Positions 35,411 to 46,600 of a stretch of 64,000 nucleotides of DNA are shown piece after piece. Positions within the stretch are counted from its first letter, which is position 1. Each line of letters opens with the position of its first letter. The stretch spans positions 1,302,001 through 1,366,000 of the forward strand of contig NADL03000450.1 in the NCBI GenBank assembly GCA_002205965.3, in the 5' to 3' direction. Source of the DNA: Kappaphycus alvarezii (Eukaryota > Rhodophyta > Florideophyceae > Gigartinales > Solieriaceae). Below the pieces are notes generated by a model. That model made no database searches and was not told where the DNA came from. It saw nothing but the letters and a program-made list of their open reading frames with translations. Made by a program: the position numbers and the translations under genes.

Positions 35411-35764
35411 GAGAACAAAGCGTCCTCCGAGGATGTTAGCGTTCTTTGGGACTTCGTCTCTGGGGACGACCTTCCAGACTTTCCGCTCTTTTAGACCGTT
35501 AATCTCGGACAGTTTCGCAGCAGTAAACTTTGAATTGTTCCGGCGAGGATCAGTTGGTGTCAGAACCTCAGTGATGTGCACGCCGATGTAACCGATGTTA
35601 ATCGTCGGGCTGTCTAGAGCATCTTGAATACGCCTTTGGTCCTGTTCAGCTTGTCGGATGTCAGCGAAAACATCCATGAGCTCACCATCTGTGCCTAAGC
35701 GGCCGTCAACATCTGAGCTGTCCACTGGCAGGGGCTCGTCAAGGAGATAGTTGCTGTCTTCCAC
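35405..35764 (-). CDS. Copia C linker between integrase and RT
   Basis: 120-codon minus frame. Acidic, low-complexity first half (LPVDSSDVDGRLGTDGELMD). Second half has the conserved start of the copia RT region: SEINGLKERKVWKVVPRDEV, then ANILGGRFVL, the usual ExxxLxxxxxWxxV...ILxxRFV block. It continues in the RT frame after a 2-base insertion. Confidence 0.75.
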   Translation of the reverse strand: MEDSNYLLDEPLPVDSSDVDGRLGTDGELMDVFADIRQAEQDQRRIQDALDSPTINIGYIGVHITEVLTPTDPRRNNSKFTAAKLSEINGLKERKVWKVVPRDEVPKNANILGGRFVLS

Positions 35765-36830
35765 TAATGGGGCAATGCATCAGAACATATCTCATAAGGA
35801 CTAGGGAGCTTTTGCAAGCTATCTGTCTCAATCGCACATTCCTTCTCTTTGAACCGCTTAACCTTATCGATTGAAGCTCTCAAAAGTCGATCACCATTAT
35901 CCAACGTAAGCATTTTGCCGTGAACATCCTTAACAACGAGTGGTCCTACCCATTTTGCCACCGGCTTCTCTCGGTACATAAGTACCTCTTCTCCAATGTC
36001 GTACATCATGTCAGCGGCCACAGGGACATTGCTCCTGAGCGCCGTACTAAGACGGGAAATATGGGAGATTCTCGTCATTTCTTTCCGGGCCTCGCTTAGT
36101 GCTCTCATCCGGCTACTGTGGTCGGGCAAATCCTTTGGCATGAGTGGGATTCGCGGGAGGATGCCAAATACTAAGAGAGTTGGCACGAGCCCAGATGGAC
36201 CTGCAGTATCGTTAACGGCTTTTACCGCCAGCTGCAGAGCGAGACAGCGTCTGATGCTCGGGTCGTCGGCGATAACCTTGTTGTAGACCCGGCGAAGGTA
36301 TGAGTGGTATCGTTCTCCTACTCCGAGCCCTTGTGACTTTCAACACCGGATGGTTGCTTCTTTATAACAGCGGCTTGCACGAGGTTCTTCCATTCCAAAG
36401 ATTCGAACTGACGCCCTTGGTCTACTGCGATATTTTCCGGGAAACCAACATATGTGAAACCCATATGTGCATAAACGCGTTCCAAGTGTCATTGGTCGAC
36501 TCGCCTTATCAACCACATGCAGCACGGTGCTCTTCTCAAGCTTCATTAAGTCAAGGCAGACTGTACGATTGAAGACGCATTCGCCTTTGGGAAGGGACAC
36601 CTTGAATCTATGTGGGGCATCAGCTTCCCTTTGGCATACCTCACAAGTTGCAGTTATGCGTTCGAGGTCTGCAATGAGCTCAGGAGATGCGGATTCGGGA
36701 TCTGCTTTGCGCATTACGGCGTACAGTTTGCCTGGGTGCGGATGGTGGAAGTGTCGGTGTATTTTTCGAATCTCTTCAAAGGTGAAAAACACATTAACAC
36801 ACCATTATATGTAGACATACTCCCGCTTAC
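35764..36830 (-). CDS. Copia C integrase (frameshifted)
   Basis: Minus frames 36792-36340 and 36186-35764 with frame changes between. FEEIRKIHRHFHHPHPGKLY and ITATCEVCQREADAP form the HHCC zinc finger. TVCLDLMKLEKSTVLHVVD holds the first catalytic Asp of the DDE core. The middle of the core is broken. GVGERYHSYLRRVYNKV is near the Glu region. The C-terminal part contains VPTLLVFGILPRIP and EEVLMYREKPVAKWVGP, a domain shared with copies A and B. Confidence 0.75.
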
Positions 36831-37158
36831 GCACTAATGGCAGAGTCCATCCATCAGCTTTCGAACGAACAGAGTCATCGGCAAAGTCCAAGATAAGTCG
36901 TACTTGAGTGAGGAGATCTAGTCCCAGGAGTAACGGTACGTCAACGTCCACAACGTCGGCTTTGAAAGAAAGGAAGAAAGTATTGGAGACAGGGATTCGG
37001 ATTGAGATATGACCAATTCCCTTGTGGGTAGACTCTCCGAAAGTAAATGTCAATTTCTTTCCCTTCACCTCGCTCGCCAAATCAGTGTTAAGTAGTGAAC
37101 AGTAGGCCTTGCCTGAGGCTTTCCGATTACAGTCTTCTGTGCGCCCGAGTCTACGCAT
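36805..37158 (-). CDS. Copia C protease
   Basis: Retropepsin region. The gag frame ends with EGACVDSGAQKTVIGKPQA, the D-S-G active site, and this overlapping frame continues with KLTFTFGESTHKGIGHISIR, then FKADVVDVDVPLLLGLDLLT, the second conserved block of aspartic retroproteases. Gag and this frame overlap out of register, which may be a genuine programmed shift or decay. Confidence 0.7.
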   Translation of the reverse strand: MRRLGRTEDCNRKASGKAYCSLLNTDLASEVKGKKLTFTFGESTHKGIGHISIRIPVSNTFFLSFKADVVDVDVPLLLGLDLLTQVRLILDFADDSVRSKADGWTLPLVRKREYVYI

Positions 37159-38420
37159 GCACCTTCGAATTCCTCCGTGGTTGGTCTGTCCCAGGTGGAT
37201 GTCATGACGAATATTTCATGGGGATCTGGATCGACTTCAGGGTCTAGCTCAGGAAGGCCAAGAGACGGTGCATTGGAACTGTCAGAATCATATTCACCTC
37301 TTAGGGCGGACTGGAAGATGTTGACATCATCAGTCTCCTCATCATCATTGGAACCCTCATCGACTGTGTGATCGAGCTGCCCGCAGAGCTCCGCTAGAAC
37401 CATGTGTACTGTGTGTTTCTTCGAGTCCTTTTTCTTGTAGTACTCGAGCTTTTTTGCACCAACCCTAGCAGCATTCAAAGGCTTCTTGCAGTCTTTAACC
37501 ATGTGACTAGGGTCACCGCAGTTGAAACATAGGGAAATGTCTAGCGGCTTTCCACGTGAGCGCGTTTCATACTGACGTCTTGGCCTCACATGTTTGGGAT
37601 TGTACATGTATCGGCCCTGCCCAACATAGTGGATACCCAGCTGTTCATCCGATGATGAAGTCCTGCGCCCAATGGCATTGTCTCTCGCGAGGGCCAGCAT
37701 GGCCTCTTTGTCTAGCTGCACCGCTGCCTCAAGCTCATCATATAGCATCTGAAAGGTGAGTTGGTGAGTGGCGACACGACTAAGTGGCTCACGAGACCAT
37801 TGATATCCTAATGTAGCGTTCCTGAGAAACTCGATTTTGTGCGAGTCACCGCGATGGGAGGCTGGGACTTGCCGAGACAGCTTCGTGATAAACCTGTACA
37901 CCTTGGCCAAAGCTGCAGAAACCTCTAGTCCATTCTTCACGTAATCAGACACGCGCATAGTATTCAAGTACTTTTTAACGCGAGTCTGTCGCACAGGGGA
38001 GTTGTACTCATGGTTGATCATATCCACCGCCTGTTGGAACGTTTGCGAAAATGTCTCCACCTCGGCAAGATAGAACCTTTTCGCATCTTTGGACAACAGG
38101 TTGTGTAGATATTGAAGCTTCTGTTGGGGACTTAATCCATAATCCCGCGCCACCTGGGAGTATTTGTCCACAAATCCATCCAACAATCGCCAAGGTCTCC
38201 GGAAAACTTCTTGTCCGAATCCTTGAGCCTCATAGCTATGCCATGAGCCAGTCTGCTCCCAGAATTCCCATTGCTACTTCCACTATTTCCGGAATCATTT
38301 GTCTCGATTACGATCGTTCCCTGGTTCTGAAGGTCAGACCTGACTCTGCGACCTGCAGCAAAGATGAGCTGAGCAGTGTGAACAGCAGCATCGCGGTCTT
38401 CGGAATCGTCGTATATGCCG
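37065..38420 (-). CDS. Copia C gag with zinc knuckle
   Basis: Main frame from about 38186 to 37065; the real start is further upstream, in another frame from about 38410 (a Gly/Ser/Asn-rich stretch ending RLKDSDKKFSGDLGD), with a one-base shift near 38180. It encodes a helical capsid-like part (LLDGFVDKYSQVARDYGLSP, FSQTFQQAVDMINHEY), a basic region, a perfect CCHC knuckle CFNCGDPSHMVKDC, an acidic linker and the protease DSG. The knuckle is intact, so this copy is young or under-decayed compared with copy B. Confidence 0.8.
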
Positions 38421-38884
38421 TGTGCATGCGTAAAAAATTACCCTGCGAGAGGAGTGCTGATGGAGATTCGCACCTCTGAAATTTGGGAGGTTCCTGAGTT
38501 CCACCCAGACGGACGGAAGATCGCAGATCTCCTTGGCAAACAGACTTGCGGGAGGAAAAATCTAAGCAATCATTTCCTTGAGTTGCGCCCCTTGAAGATC
38601 AGCATCCAATGAACGCAAGGATATAATGAATCCCTTCTGGGCGCTGGTGAGGGACGACAACTCTTGTTCTGTGATGGACCGCATGAACTTTGGGGCCTCT
38701 GTGCCCGTCTCCGACCCCCCATGCTGTGTGGAGGACATTATTCCGTCGCGTAAACCACGCCCGAAGGCAGAAATTTAGGCGATGAGCTCTGCAGATGCGG
38801 AGGTGTATTCCCAATGCCGTAATCGAATCCTTGACTCCTAGCCTTACAACCAATCTTCTGATCTTGAATAGAGAGGTAGAAGGG

Positions 38885-38990
38885 TACTCCGACCCTGGGC
38901 GGCCAGTCCCCTACTGGCGGAGGGTTCAGCGTACTCCGACCCTTGGCGACCAGTCCCCTACTGGTGGAGGGTTCGGGTATTGACCCTTGG
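38885..38990. repeat. Tandem repeat, about 47-base period, two full copies
   Basis: Two units of GTACTCCGACCC(T)GGCG...CAGTCCCCTACTGG(C/T)GGAGGGTTC, about 38893-38929 and 38931-38971, followed by a partial third starting TTGACCCTTGGC. Each unit contains an internal inverted repeat (CAGTCCCCTACTGG). Confidence 0.65.
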
Positions 38991-39795
38991 CACGGAGTCG
39001 CCCTTACTCCGGAGAGGGATCCCTTTCAGTAGTCTAACCTTACACAGGCCCAGTGCAAGGTAGCTATTGCTCTGTTTGGGATATCCCCCGGAGCTATCTA
39101 CGACAGCCTTAGCCCGGTCCTTACCCTATAGGAGTTTCGCCGCGACTTTCCCCAACAAGCCTCAACAGTCAGTCCAAAAACTAATCACGTCCGATTAGTT
39201 CCTAGTAATGTATCATCTCCAGTATTAAGTTCCTCGGGCTTCAGCTCTAGCTGCGTAGATGTGCTTCAATGCACTTAGGAAACGATACAGCGATAACCGT
39301 GGTCCCCACGCAATATGCCAGTAGACAGTGCAGCGATTATTCGGGAGTTTCTTCAACGAAGCAGAGTGCAATCCCCTCTCGAAAGAGTAGTCAGATAGGC
39401 GGGGGTTAGGACCACTTCCACTGGGACTTCCCTCCTTGCCTGGGCGATTGAAGTGACCGCAGGCGGCAGCTCACAGTATGTGGCGTAGGAGTTGCTCCCT
39501 GAATAACTGTACCCTGTGGTGCGCAGGGCGTTAACAGCTTCAGCCCACCGACAACACCGGATCACGCACAATCGTCGACTGCTGCCCCACCAAGCCAAAC
39601 AACACTCCACGCAAGACCAGGACTTCAGCGAGCTTCGTCCAAGTGTGCAGAAATATAGCTGCAAGAGTAGCAACCACCGCCGGTGGAAGAGGGGGGGGGT
39701 GGCGGGAATGTAGTCGATCGGATGGAAGGAGGGGGGGTGTCGAGAGAGCGCAGCAATAAAGGGAAGGGGGGTAGAATGCAACTTACTAATTAGTG
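38990..39795. other. Region between copia C and LINE-1, no gene supported
   Basis: GC-rich with poly-G/C runs (39690-39700, 39730-39738). A minus frame of 142 codons at 39353-39781 has low-complexity composition and no motif; I do not call it a gene. It probably includes the decayed 5' end of copia C. Confidence 0.35.
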
Positions 39796-40046
39796 TCGTT
39801 GCACTGCGTCGTCCGCAGACAGGCCTTCGACTGACCTGTTATCTCGTGGGACGCGCTTTCCGTCGGCGGAACAACGCGAGACGAGATGGTTCTACGAACA
39901 ACACGAATGCGGCCAGGGATGTTTCGGCATCACCCGGCCGACGATTTGGTCCTTTAATTGCCAGCGCCGTCGCCACTAATTTCAAACTTCTGTAACTCAT
40001 CCATCCCTCCCTCCAGAAAAGCATTAACCGCATCGGCGCACGTCTC

Positions 40047-41010
40047 GTGAACAACGGCCCAAAACAGTTCGTCCAGGTCTGCACCCCCCGCGAAACCCGT
40101 CCCCTACGCAACGCACTCTCCCTCCGGGAGGCCCTCACGGCTGGAGGCTTCCCGGGATCCGTGACCGTGGTTCCCACAGCCGACCCCCACACCTCCTTCG
40201 TGTGTGCACCCGCGGATACCCTCACACACACACAAACTGCCTACGACGCCTTCCGCCAACACTGCCCTGCCACACTCCCTCCAATTGCCGTCTCCGCACC
40301 TGCCCCCATTGTCGCCCACTGCACTTCGGATGGTGATGCCCGATCGCTCCTCCCCATCTCCGGGCCGAAGCCGACCGCCTGCAGGACCCTTCCTGTCTGT
40401 GGAAGCCCAGGCGGTACTTTGTTGAGGTTCTCGAATCCTCGATTTCCGACATCCACCGCCAATTTCCGGCCGTGGCATCCCCTCCACCCGCGCCCGCTCC
40501 AGATGAATCGGCCGCAAAGCGACTTCGCCCCAACGGCCCAACATCCGCTACCCCTGAGGCCACCTCAGCCGCCGCCTCCCCAGCCAACTAATGAGGGGGA
40601 CCCCACCCACACAACCCCAACATTGCCCTCCCCCTTCCATTATCTTCTCCCTCCCTGTACCAACCTTGCCTTTCCTCCCTAACTCTTTGCGGGTGCCTTT
40701 TCATGACCTTCTTGCCCAGCTCTGCCGCCGCTACGTCGAATCACGAGCATGTTCCGTGCGTCGAGAATGCTTACACCGCCTGCTCGCCCTTCCCAAACTA
40801 GTTCTTCGCAAGAATGGCCGAGGCGAACCGCGGAACCGCCACCGCCCTAGCGCTGCCGCCTCCATCAAGCGACGGATCCTCCTCGCACGCACTGGCCAGT
40901 GGCGCCAATTACTTGAGGAAGCAACGGATGCATTTGCTGCAATTCAAAACCATAACCCCCCCCACCGGGGACCCCGGCCGCGCGCTGCAGACGCGCCCTG
41001 CTCAATGTTT
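40047..41010 (+). CDS. LINE-1 N-terminal region
   Basis: Several overlapping plus frames rich in Pro, Ser and Thr, typical of the region before the RT in this LINE class. The useful block is ASIKRRILLARTGQWRQLLE (about 40858-40917), which corresponds to the Arg-rich AxxxxxLxxxGxxxxA helix that precedes the RT. Frames shift more than once. No start codon can be assigned. Confidence 0.45.
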
Positions 41011-41021
41011 CCCCCCGGAAA

Positions 41022-42194
41022 GCTGCTCAGGCCCTACTTAGCTCTGTACCACCTGTCGTCCCCACATCTGCCAACGCCTCGAAACTCATCCCCCTCCACC
41101 CAGCACCTGCGCTCCCGTTCGAAGCCGCTCCCAGATCCCACCTTCCTCGGGCCTTCAAATTCACGGCTGCTGAAGTACGCCGCGAACTCCGTCGACTTCC
41201 TCATCACTCCAGCCCCGGACCCGACGGCCTCCGCCCCGCCATCCTGCGTTCGGTCTCCCACGCTCCGGGTGGTGCTGAACCGTCCAACAGCGCTCTCGAC
41301 TGGCTAACCAAACTTTTGAATTGCCTCGTGGACGGCGACTCGCCCTCCGACCTCGCGGAATACTTCGCCGGAGCGTCACTTGTGGGTCTTCCCAAAGACC
41401 CACTAGGTCGCACCTTACGCCCAATCGCAGTTGGCCTAGTCATCCGGCGTCTCGTCGGACGCCTCATCATGAAACGTGCGCGACAAAACGTGGCTCAGTC
41501 TGCCTACCTCCGTCCGCTCCAACTCGCAGTGGGTGTGCCCTCAGCCACCGAAGTGATCGCCCACGCCGTTCGTCAGCAAATCCGCCAGCTCACGCCCGCC
41601 CCCACTCCCCACGTCCTCATCCAGGTGGATGCCCAAAACGCTTTCAACTCAATTGAACGTCGCATCATCCTCGCCGAAACAATCGCAAGGCTGCCCGAGG
41701 CTTCCCGCTTTGTGCACTTCCTGTACGGCCCTGACTCGCGACTTATGTTTGGCCGCCACATCATCCGCAGCCGCACAGGTACCCAACAGGGTGACCCCCT
41801 GGGTATGCTCCTCTTCGCCCTCGCCTTGCAACCCCTGCTCCTCGACCTCCGCAATACATTTCCCAGCCTCCCCCTCAATGTTTGGTACGCTGACGATGGT
41901 AACCTCATCGTGCCCCTGGAAATTGCAAGCTCGGTGCTCGGTTTTCTAACCGCACAGGGACGGGAGTCCGGTTTTCACGTCAACCTCTCCCCACACAAGA
42001 CTGCCGCTTGGTGGCCGACCGCCCCACCCTCGGAACTCCTCAATGCGGCCGCCTTGCCTTGCCGTGCGAGTTTAGCACCGCGGAGGCCATCAGAGTACTT
42101 GGTAGCCCAGTTGGGCTCCAAGCCGGATGTTATCGTCTCTTGGACGAAACCCTTGCCAACATCCGCACCTTCTGGGCGTCCCTCGTCATGTTGA
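41022..42194 (+). CDS. LINE-1 reverse transcriptase
   Basis: Uninterrupted frame. FTAAEVRRELRRLPHHSSPG and PDGLRPAILR form the RT0/RT1 blocks. LVGLPKDPLGRTLRPIAVGL follows. VLIQVDAQNAFNSIERRII has the first catalytic Asp; RSRTGTQQGDPLGMLLFALA is the QQGDPLGP-type block; VWYADDGNLIV is the catalytic YADD. All core residues are present. A frameshift near 42050 moves the thumb (EAIRVLGSPVG) to another frame. Confidence 0.8.
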   Translation, partial: AAQALLSSVPPVVPTSANASKLIPLHPAPALPFEAAPRSHLPRAFKFTAAEVRRELRRLPHHSSPGPDGLRPAILRSVSHAPGGAEPSNSALDWLTKLLNCLVDGDSPSDLAEYFAGASLVGLPKDPLGRTLRPIAVGLVIRRLVGRLIMKRARQNVAQSAYLRPLQLAVGVPSATEVIAHAVRQQIRQLTPAPTPHVLIQVDAQNAFNSIERRIILAETIARLPEASRFVHFLYGPDSRLMFGRHIIRSRTGTQQGDPLGMLLFALALQPLLLDLRNTFPSLPLNVWYADDGNLIVPLEIASSVLGFLTAQGRESGFHVNLSPHKTAAWWPTAPPSELLNAAALPCRASLAPRRPSEYLVAQLGSKPDVIVSWTKPLPTSAPSGRPSSC

Positions 42195-42814
42195 ATGACC
42201 CCCATCTTGCGTTTCACATCCTACGATTTTGCGCTTCGTCATGTCGGCTCATGTATCTTTTCCGCAGTACCCCGCCGCACTTAACCGCTGCCCTTGCCAA
42301 GTCCTTTGATGAGGGAATGCGAAGGGTATTCGAAAGCATACATCGCCGCCAAACAAACACGGGCTGCACCTAAGCCACACTCCCCTTTCGCTCCGGCGGA
42401 CTTGGGATTACTCAGACCCATGGCGTTCACATTATTGCCTACACCGTTTCTCTCCTTACTAACTCCGCACTCATCCAACAAGTTCTCGGCCCTACCCGAC
42501 TCCACCCCGCCCGCCTCCTCGCTCCCGCCTATGACCCCCTTGCCACCGACCTCGACCTCCCCCCGGATCTCCGACTCGAGAACCTCATCTCTCGTACGCC
42601 CAGACCGGTCGACTCCCACCCCTGGCAGCTACAGGACGAAATCACCACACACCTACATACTGACACTCTCCGCCGTCTACAAAATCAAACCCCCTCCACC
42701 CCCCATCACCGTGCCCGCCTGGCGGCCGTCGCATCCATTGCTGCTTCCGCCCCATTCTACACCCTACCGCTCTCCAGCAACGACCTCTACGTCGAGGCAG
42801 AAGTCTGGCGCACT

Positions 42815-43477
42815 ATGGTTGATGTCCGCCTCGGTAACCCCCTATTCGATGGCTCTCGTCTCTGTCCGATGTGCTCGACAAGTTCAGCCCAGCCCATCCC
42901 CATACTAGACGCTCCCGGTCACCACGCATCCGTCTGCAAGGGCGCAGTGGGCGCGGTGAGACGACATAACCGCCTACGCGATCATCTCTTCCGTCACCTA
43001 ACCCACCCTGCTATCGCCCTGTCCGTCTCGCGTGAACGACCCCTCGCGGCTGACCTCCACAAAAGCCCGGCCGAACAACGGAAGCTCGACCTGGTCATTG
43101 ACGATCCACTCTTCGCTCCCTCCCCTCAAGGCATCGACGTCACCATCGTAAGCCCCCACTCTCGCCCCTACCGCGACCTCGCCGACGGCGGTGCATCCAC
43201 GCTCGAGCGGGCAACCCTCAAGAAGCACAACTATTATGGCCCCCCATGCCGGTCTGAAGGCATCGACTTGCGCCCCCTGCCCTTCGATGTTTATGGCCAG
43301 ATTGACATCACCGGCCTTCAACTCCTCCAAGACATCGCAACTTGTTTCGCCGCTAGACGAGGGAAGCCCGCATTCACGGAGTTTTGTGCACTTTGCACCA
43401 CGTTGTCTGCCTTCGAGCAACGCTACACTGCCGTTATGATCAACCAGCGTCAATTCAGCGCTTTTGAGCCCCACTAG
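42815..43477 (+). CDS. LINE-1 zinc finger and restriction-like endonuclease
   Basis: LCPMC with a downstream HHASVC forms a CCHC finger. VGAVRRHNRLRDHLF is the conserved RHNxxRD block. The nuclease core follows: KLDLVIDD, then GIDVTIVSPHSRPY (the D-x-T of PD-(D/E)XK) and ATLKKHNYYG, with PLPFDVYGQI after it. All expected landmarks are in one frame of 220 codons, ending in TAG. Confidence 0.75.
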   Translation: MVDVRLGNPLFDGSRLCPMCSTSSAQPIPILDAPGHHASVCKGAVGAVRRHNRLRDHLFRHLTHPAIALSVSRERPLAADLHKSPAEQRKLDLVIDDPLFAPSPQGIDVTIVSPHSRPYRDLADGGASTLERATLKKHNYYGPPCRSEGIDLRPLPFDVYGQIDITGLQLLQDIATCFAARRGKPAFTEFCALCTTLSAFEQRYTAVMINQRQFSAFEPH

Positions 43478-43669
43478 GTCCAGCTGGGACCGCTCGGTCC
43501 CCTCATTATGCATTTGAATAAAAGGTCACCTTTTCCCCTGTAAATCAACTACTACCAATCATTTGATTGATAACACAAGCGAGCAACAGTGTAGGTCCCA
43601 GTACCAGTCATTTTCACACCTGCTTATCTTCGTAGGGATACTGGTGCTGTTATGCCCACAAGCGATACA

Positions 43670-46600
43670 TGAGCTCAACGGTTGGGCGTAAGCTTCAAAA
43701 TGGCCTTCATTCCTACACCTATCGGCCATGCCCAGAGTACGGCGACAGGTTCTCAACCCATCCTCGGTACACTCCGCTCTTACCCACGCAGCTTCACTCC
43801 ACTCCTCTAGCACTACCTGCAGCTCGTGCCCCGAACGAGGTGACACCTCTTGAGGCAGCTTCAGCCTCACCCAATCCACCTTATCCACAGCCCATCCCGG
43901 ATGCCACTCCTCCTCCGCCCTTGCCCACCACTGCTCTCCCTTATTGAACGGCCCGAGGAGACAGCCGCTTTCCCCTTGCGCGCAATCTGCACTACTCACG
44001 TCCCGCTAGCGCAACACAAATCGCGACGTGAGCGCCAGCGGATTTCAAGGGAGCTAGCTCTTGTCCTTGAAGAATGCGCGGACGCACCACATGGTTCTTC
44101 TCAAGCTGTGGAGGCATTCACCAAGTTGTCCCTATTCCCGTCCGCGATCCTCGCCAATCCCAAGCCCTCCATCCTCCCAACCCTCGTTCCGGGCACAGCA
44201 TCAAATTCCCGTACTTTTGCTGAACGCATTCAGCTGTAGCGTGATGGACAGTACGAAACTTTGATGCGAAGGGCAGATGTCTTGGCAACGTTCTGCCCGT
44301 TGCACAAGGCAAATGAAGAGGAACAAGAGGGGATAAATAAGCGGCGCGCCCTCAGGCTCGCAAAGGAGGGCGCTTACGGCAAGGCAGCGCGCGCGCTGGG
44401 ATCTTCGGGGATCGCATGCCCCTCCACAGAGGTGGTTTCCATTCTTCGGGAGAAACACCCGCAGCGCTCTCCGACTACTGAGTCGTACCAACCCGCTTCC
44501 CCTGACTCGTTGCCTCCTTGCCCCCACTTCACTCCAGAACTTGTTCTCCATTGTATTCGGAGCTTTCCAAGGACTGGCGCCGCGGGGGGATCCGGACTGC
44601 GCTCAAACTACCTTGTTGAGCTCTCACATGTCCCACCAGTTGTCAATGATGGACGAAGCTTACTTGCTGCACTGACAAGTCTCGTCAACTTGCTAGCCAA
44701 CGGGAAGGGCCCTGCGGCTATATCTGCATGGATCGCAGGTGCGCCGCGTACGGCTCTTCTGAAACCGGACGGAGGAACCAGGGCGATCGCCGTGGGCGAG
44801 ACCCCACGTTGCTTGGTGGGCAGATGTTTGCTGATTGGCATTTCCGACAAGGCTTCCGAATATTTTAGCCGCCACAGTTGGGAGTATCAACGTCAGGAGG
44901 ATCTGAGGAATTTGTCCACGCTATACAGCGACTGTATGGGGAGCATGGCGAATCGACGGAGTATGCACTGTTAACCGTTGACCTTCAAAACGCTTTCAAC
45001 TTGGTCAGCCGCAGTGCATCCTAGAAGGAGGTCGAGCAGAGATTCTCGGAGCTCTTCCCTTGGGTCCATTACACGTATTCGATAAAACCTAGTCATCTGC
45101 GGTGTGGGTTTGATATGCTCCGGAGCGTGGTGGGTGTGCAGTAGGGGGATCCTCTGGGTCCACTTTTATTCTCCCTTGTGCTGCAAAAAGTGACGCGAGA
45201 ACTCAAAACCCGCCTGGAAAATGTGGCGACACCACAGGCAGGCCTTCTCTACTCCTTCAGCTGTGGTACTTGGACGATGGTTGTGTAGTTGGCACTCTTG
45301 AAGCTATTCGAACGGCACTGCAATTCCTCTCCTCCCCGGATGTGCACACTTTGGGTTTACACCTGCGCATGGATGAGTGTACCGTCTGGTGTGGTGAACA
45401 ATTATTTAAAACTCCTGACTAATAAAAGCCGCTGTCTGGTGGTCAACCGCTCCCTCCCACGTGTTCAGCAGTCCCTCCCACGTGAGCTGCGCCAGAACTC
45501 TGACACGGGGACAACAGTGCTCCCCGCAACCATCGGGTCGGACCTATTCACGGAGCGCGAGTTCTCAAAGCACGTCACTTCGCAACAGCCCCTCCTTAAA
45601 TCCCTTTTAACCCTGGAGGGTAAAGTTACTCATATAACTCTCCACCTACCGCAGACCTGCTTGGGTGTATGTCGGATCAACTACCTGTTACGTGCAGTTC
45701 CCCATCATTCCACTCTTAAGGGAGCGACTGTATACGACGCCGCTGTTGAAGACACGCTGCGGGGGTTGATAGGCGGGATTCTGGACGCCGACACTTTTCG
45801 GGAATTGTAATTTCCTCTTGTGCCATTTGGGCCCCGCTAGCCAATATTTAGCATCAGGCTCTGCTCCGCCATGCTCACTGCGGCGGCTGCCTCCCTTTCC
45901 TCCGTATCCCTCACGTGTGCCCTGTGCTATACCCTGCTCCCAGCGCTTTACCCTTCTTCCAGTGCTACCGGACACTGCTCTCCAATCTTACACATCCGCC
46001 GTTCGGGCTCGTGATGAGTGGAAGACACAAGTGGCAACCGAGAGGGTTGTCCAGTTCACGGCTATCGACTCAAGGGAGCGGTTTGGGCAAGGGCAACTCG
46101 CTCGCCCAGATGAGCACAAGTCCTTTCACGCCATTCCAAAGGGGGATGAGAGGACCGTGGCATTCCAAGCCTCGTTGCCAGTGGATCGCTGCAAGGACTG
46201 GCTTTCATGCCAACCGGCTCCAGGACTGGGCACTACATCTCGGACCGCAATTACAAGATATGCTTGCAGTTCTATTGCAGGGTACCACTGTTTCCTCCCG
46301 CTTCAAAATGCCACAAGGGCAGATGCACGACACTCAAGTATCAGTACGGTGACCACACGCTGTGTGCTGTGCCTACGGATCCACCCGCGGGTGGCAGCAC
46401 GACTCGCAAACACGGTTGTTTGCCGCAGACCTCTCCAAAGCCCCCCGACACCCTGTCCTCGAGCCCCCCTAACCCGGCCATGCAGTTCGCCCGGACATCA
46501 AGGCGCTTGGAGGGAACGGGGGTACGGACTATTATGACGTAACCGTCATCCATCCCTTGACCCCCGCCCGCCTCCCCTCCCTGGCGCAATGCCCACTCAA

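Larger units (their letters stand above)
39796..43622 (+). mobile_element. LINE-1: non-LTR retrotransposon with restriction-like endonuclease
   Basis: GC-rich block with, in order, a 5' leader (39796-40000), a Pro-rich N-terminal region (40047-41000), reverse transcriptase (41022-42194), thumb and linker (42008-42800), zinc finger plus PD-(D/E)XK-type endonuclease (42815-43477) and a short 3' tail. Both ends are recognisable because they also form the short element at 33748-34022. There is no poly-A tail. It interrupts sequence next to copia C. The combination of RT without apurinic endonuclease and with a C-terminal RLE places it with the R2/NeSL-type early LINEs, many of which are site-specific (family knowledge). 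Confidence 0.75.

Noticed and set aside
37177..38479. Plus-strand ORFs over copia C gag
   Set aside because: Antisense shadows of a gag with a perfect zinc knuckle on the minus strand.
39839..40231. 130-codon minus ORF over the LINE-1 5' end
   Set aside because: GC-rich antisense shadow of LINE-1; composition dominated by Arg/Gly/Ala with no motif.
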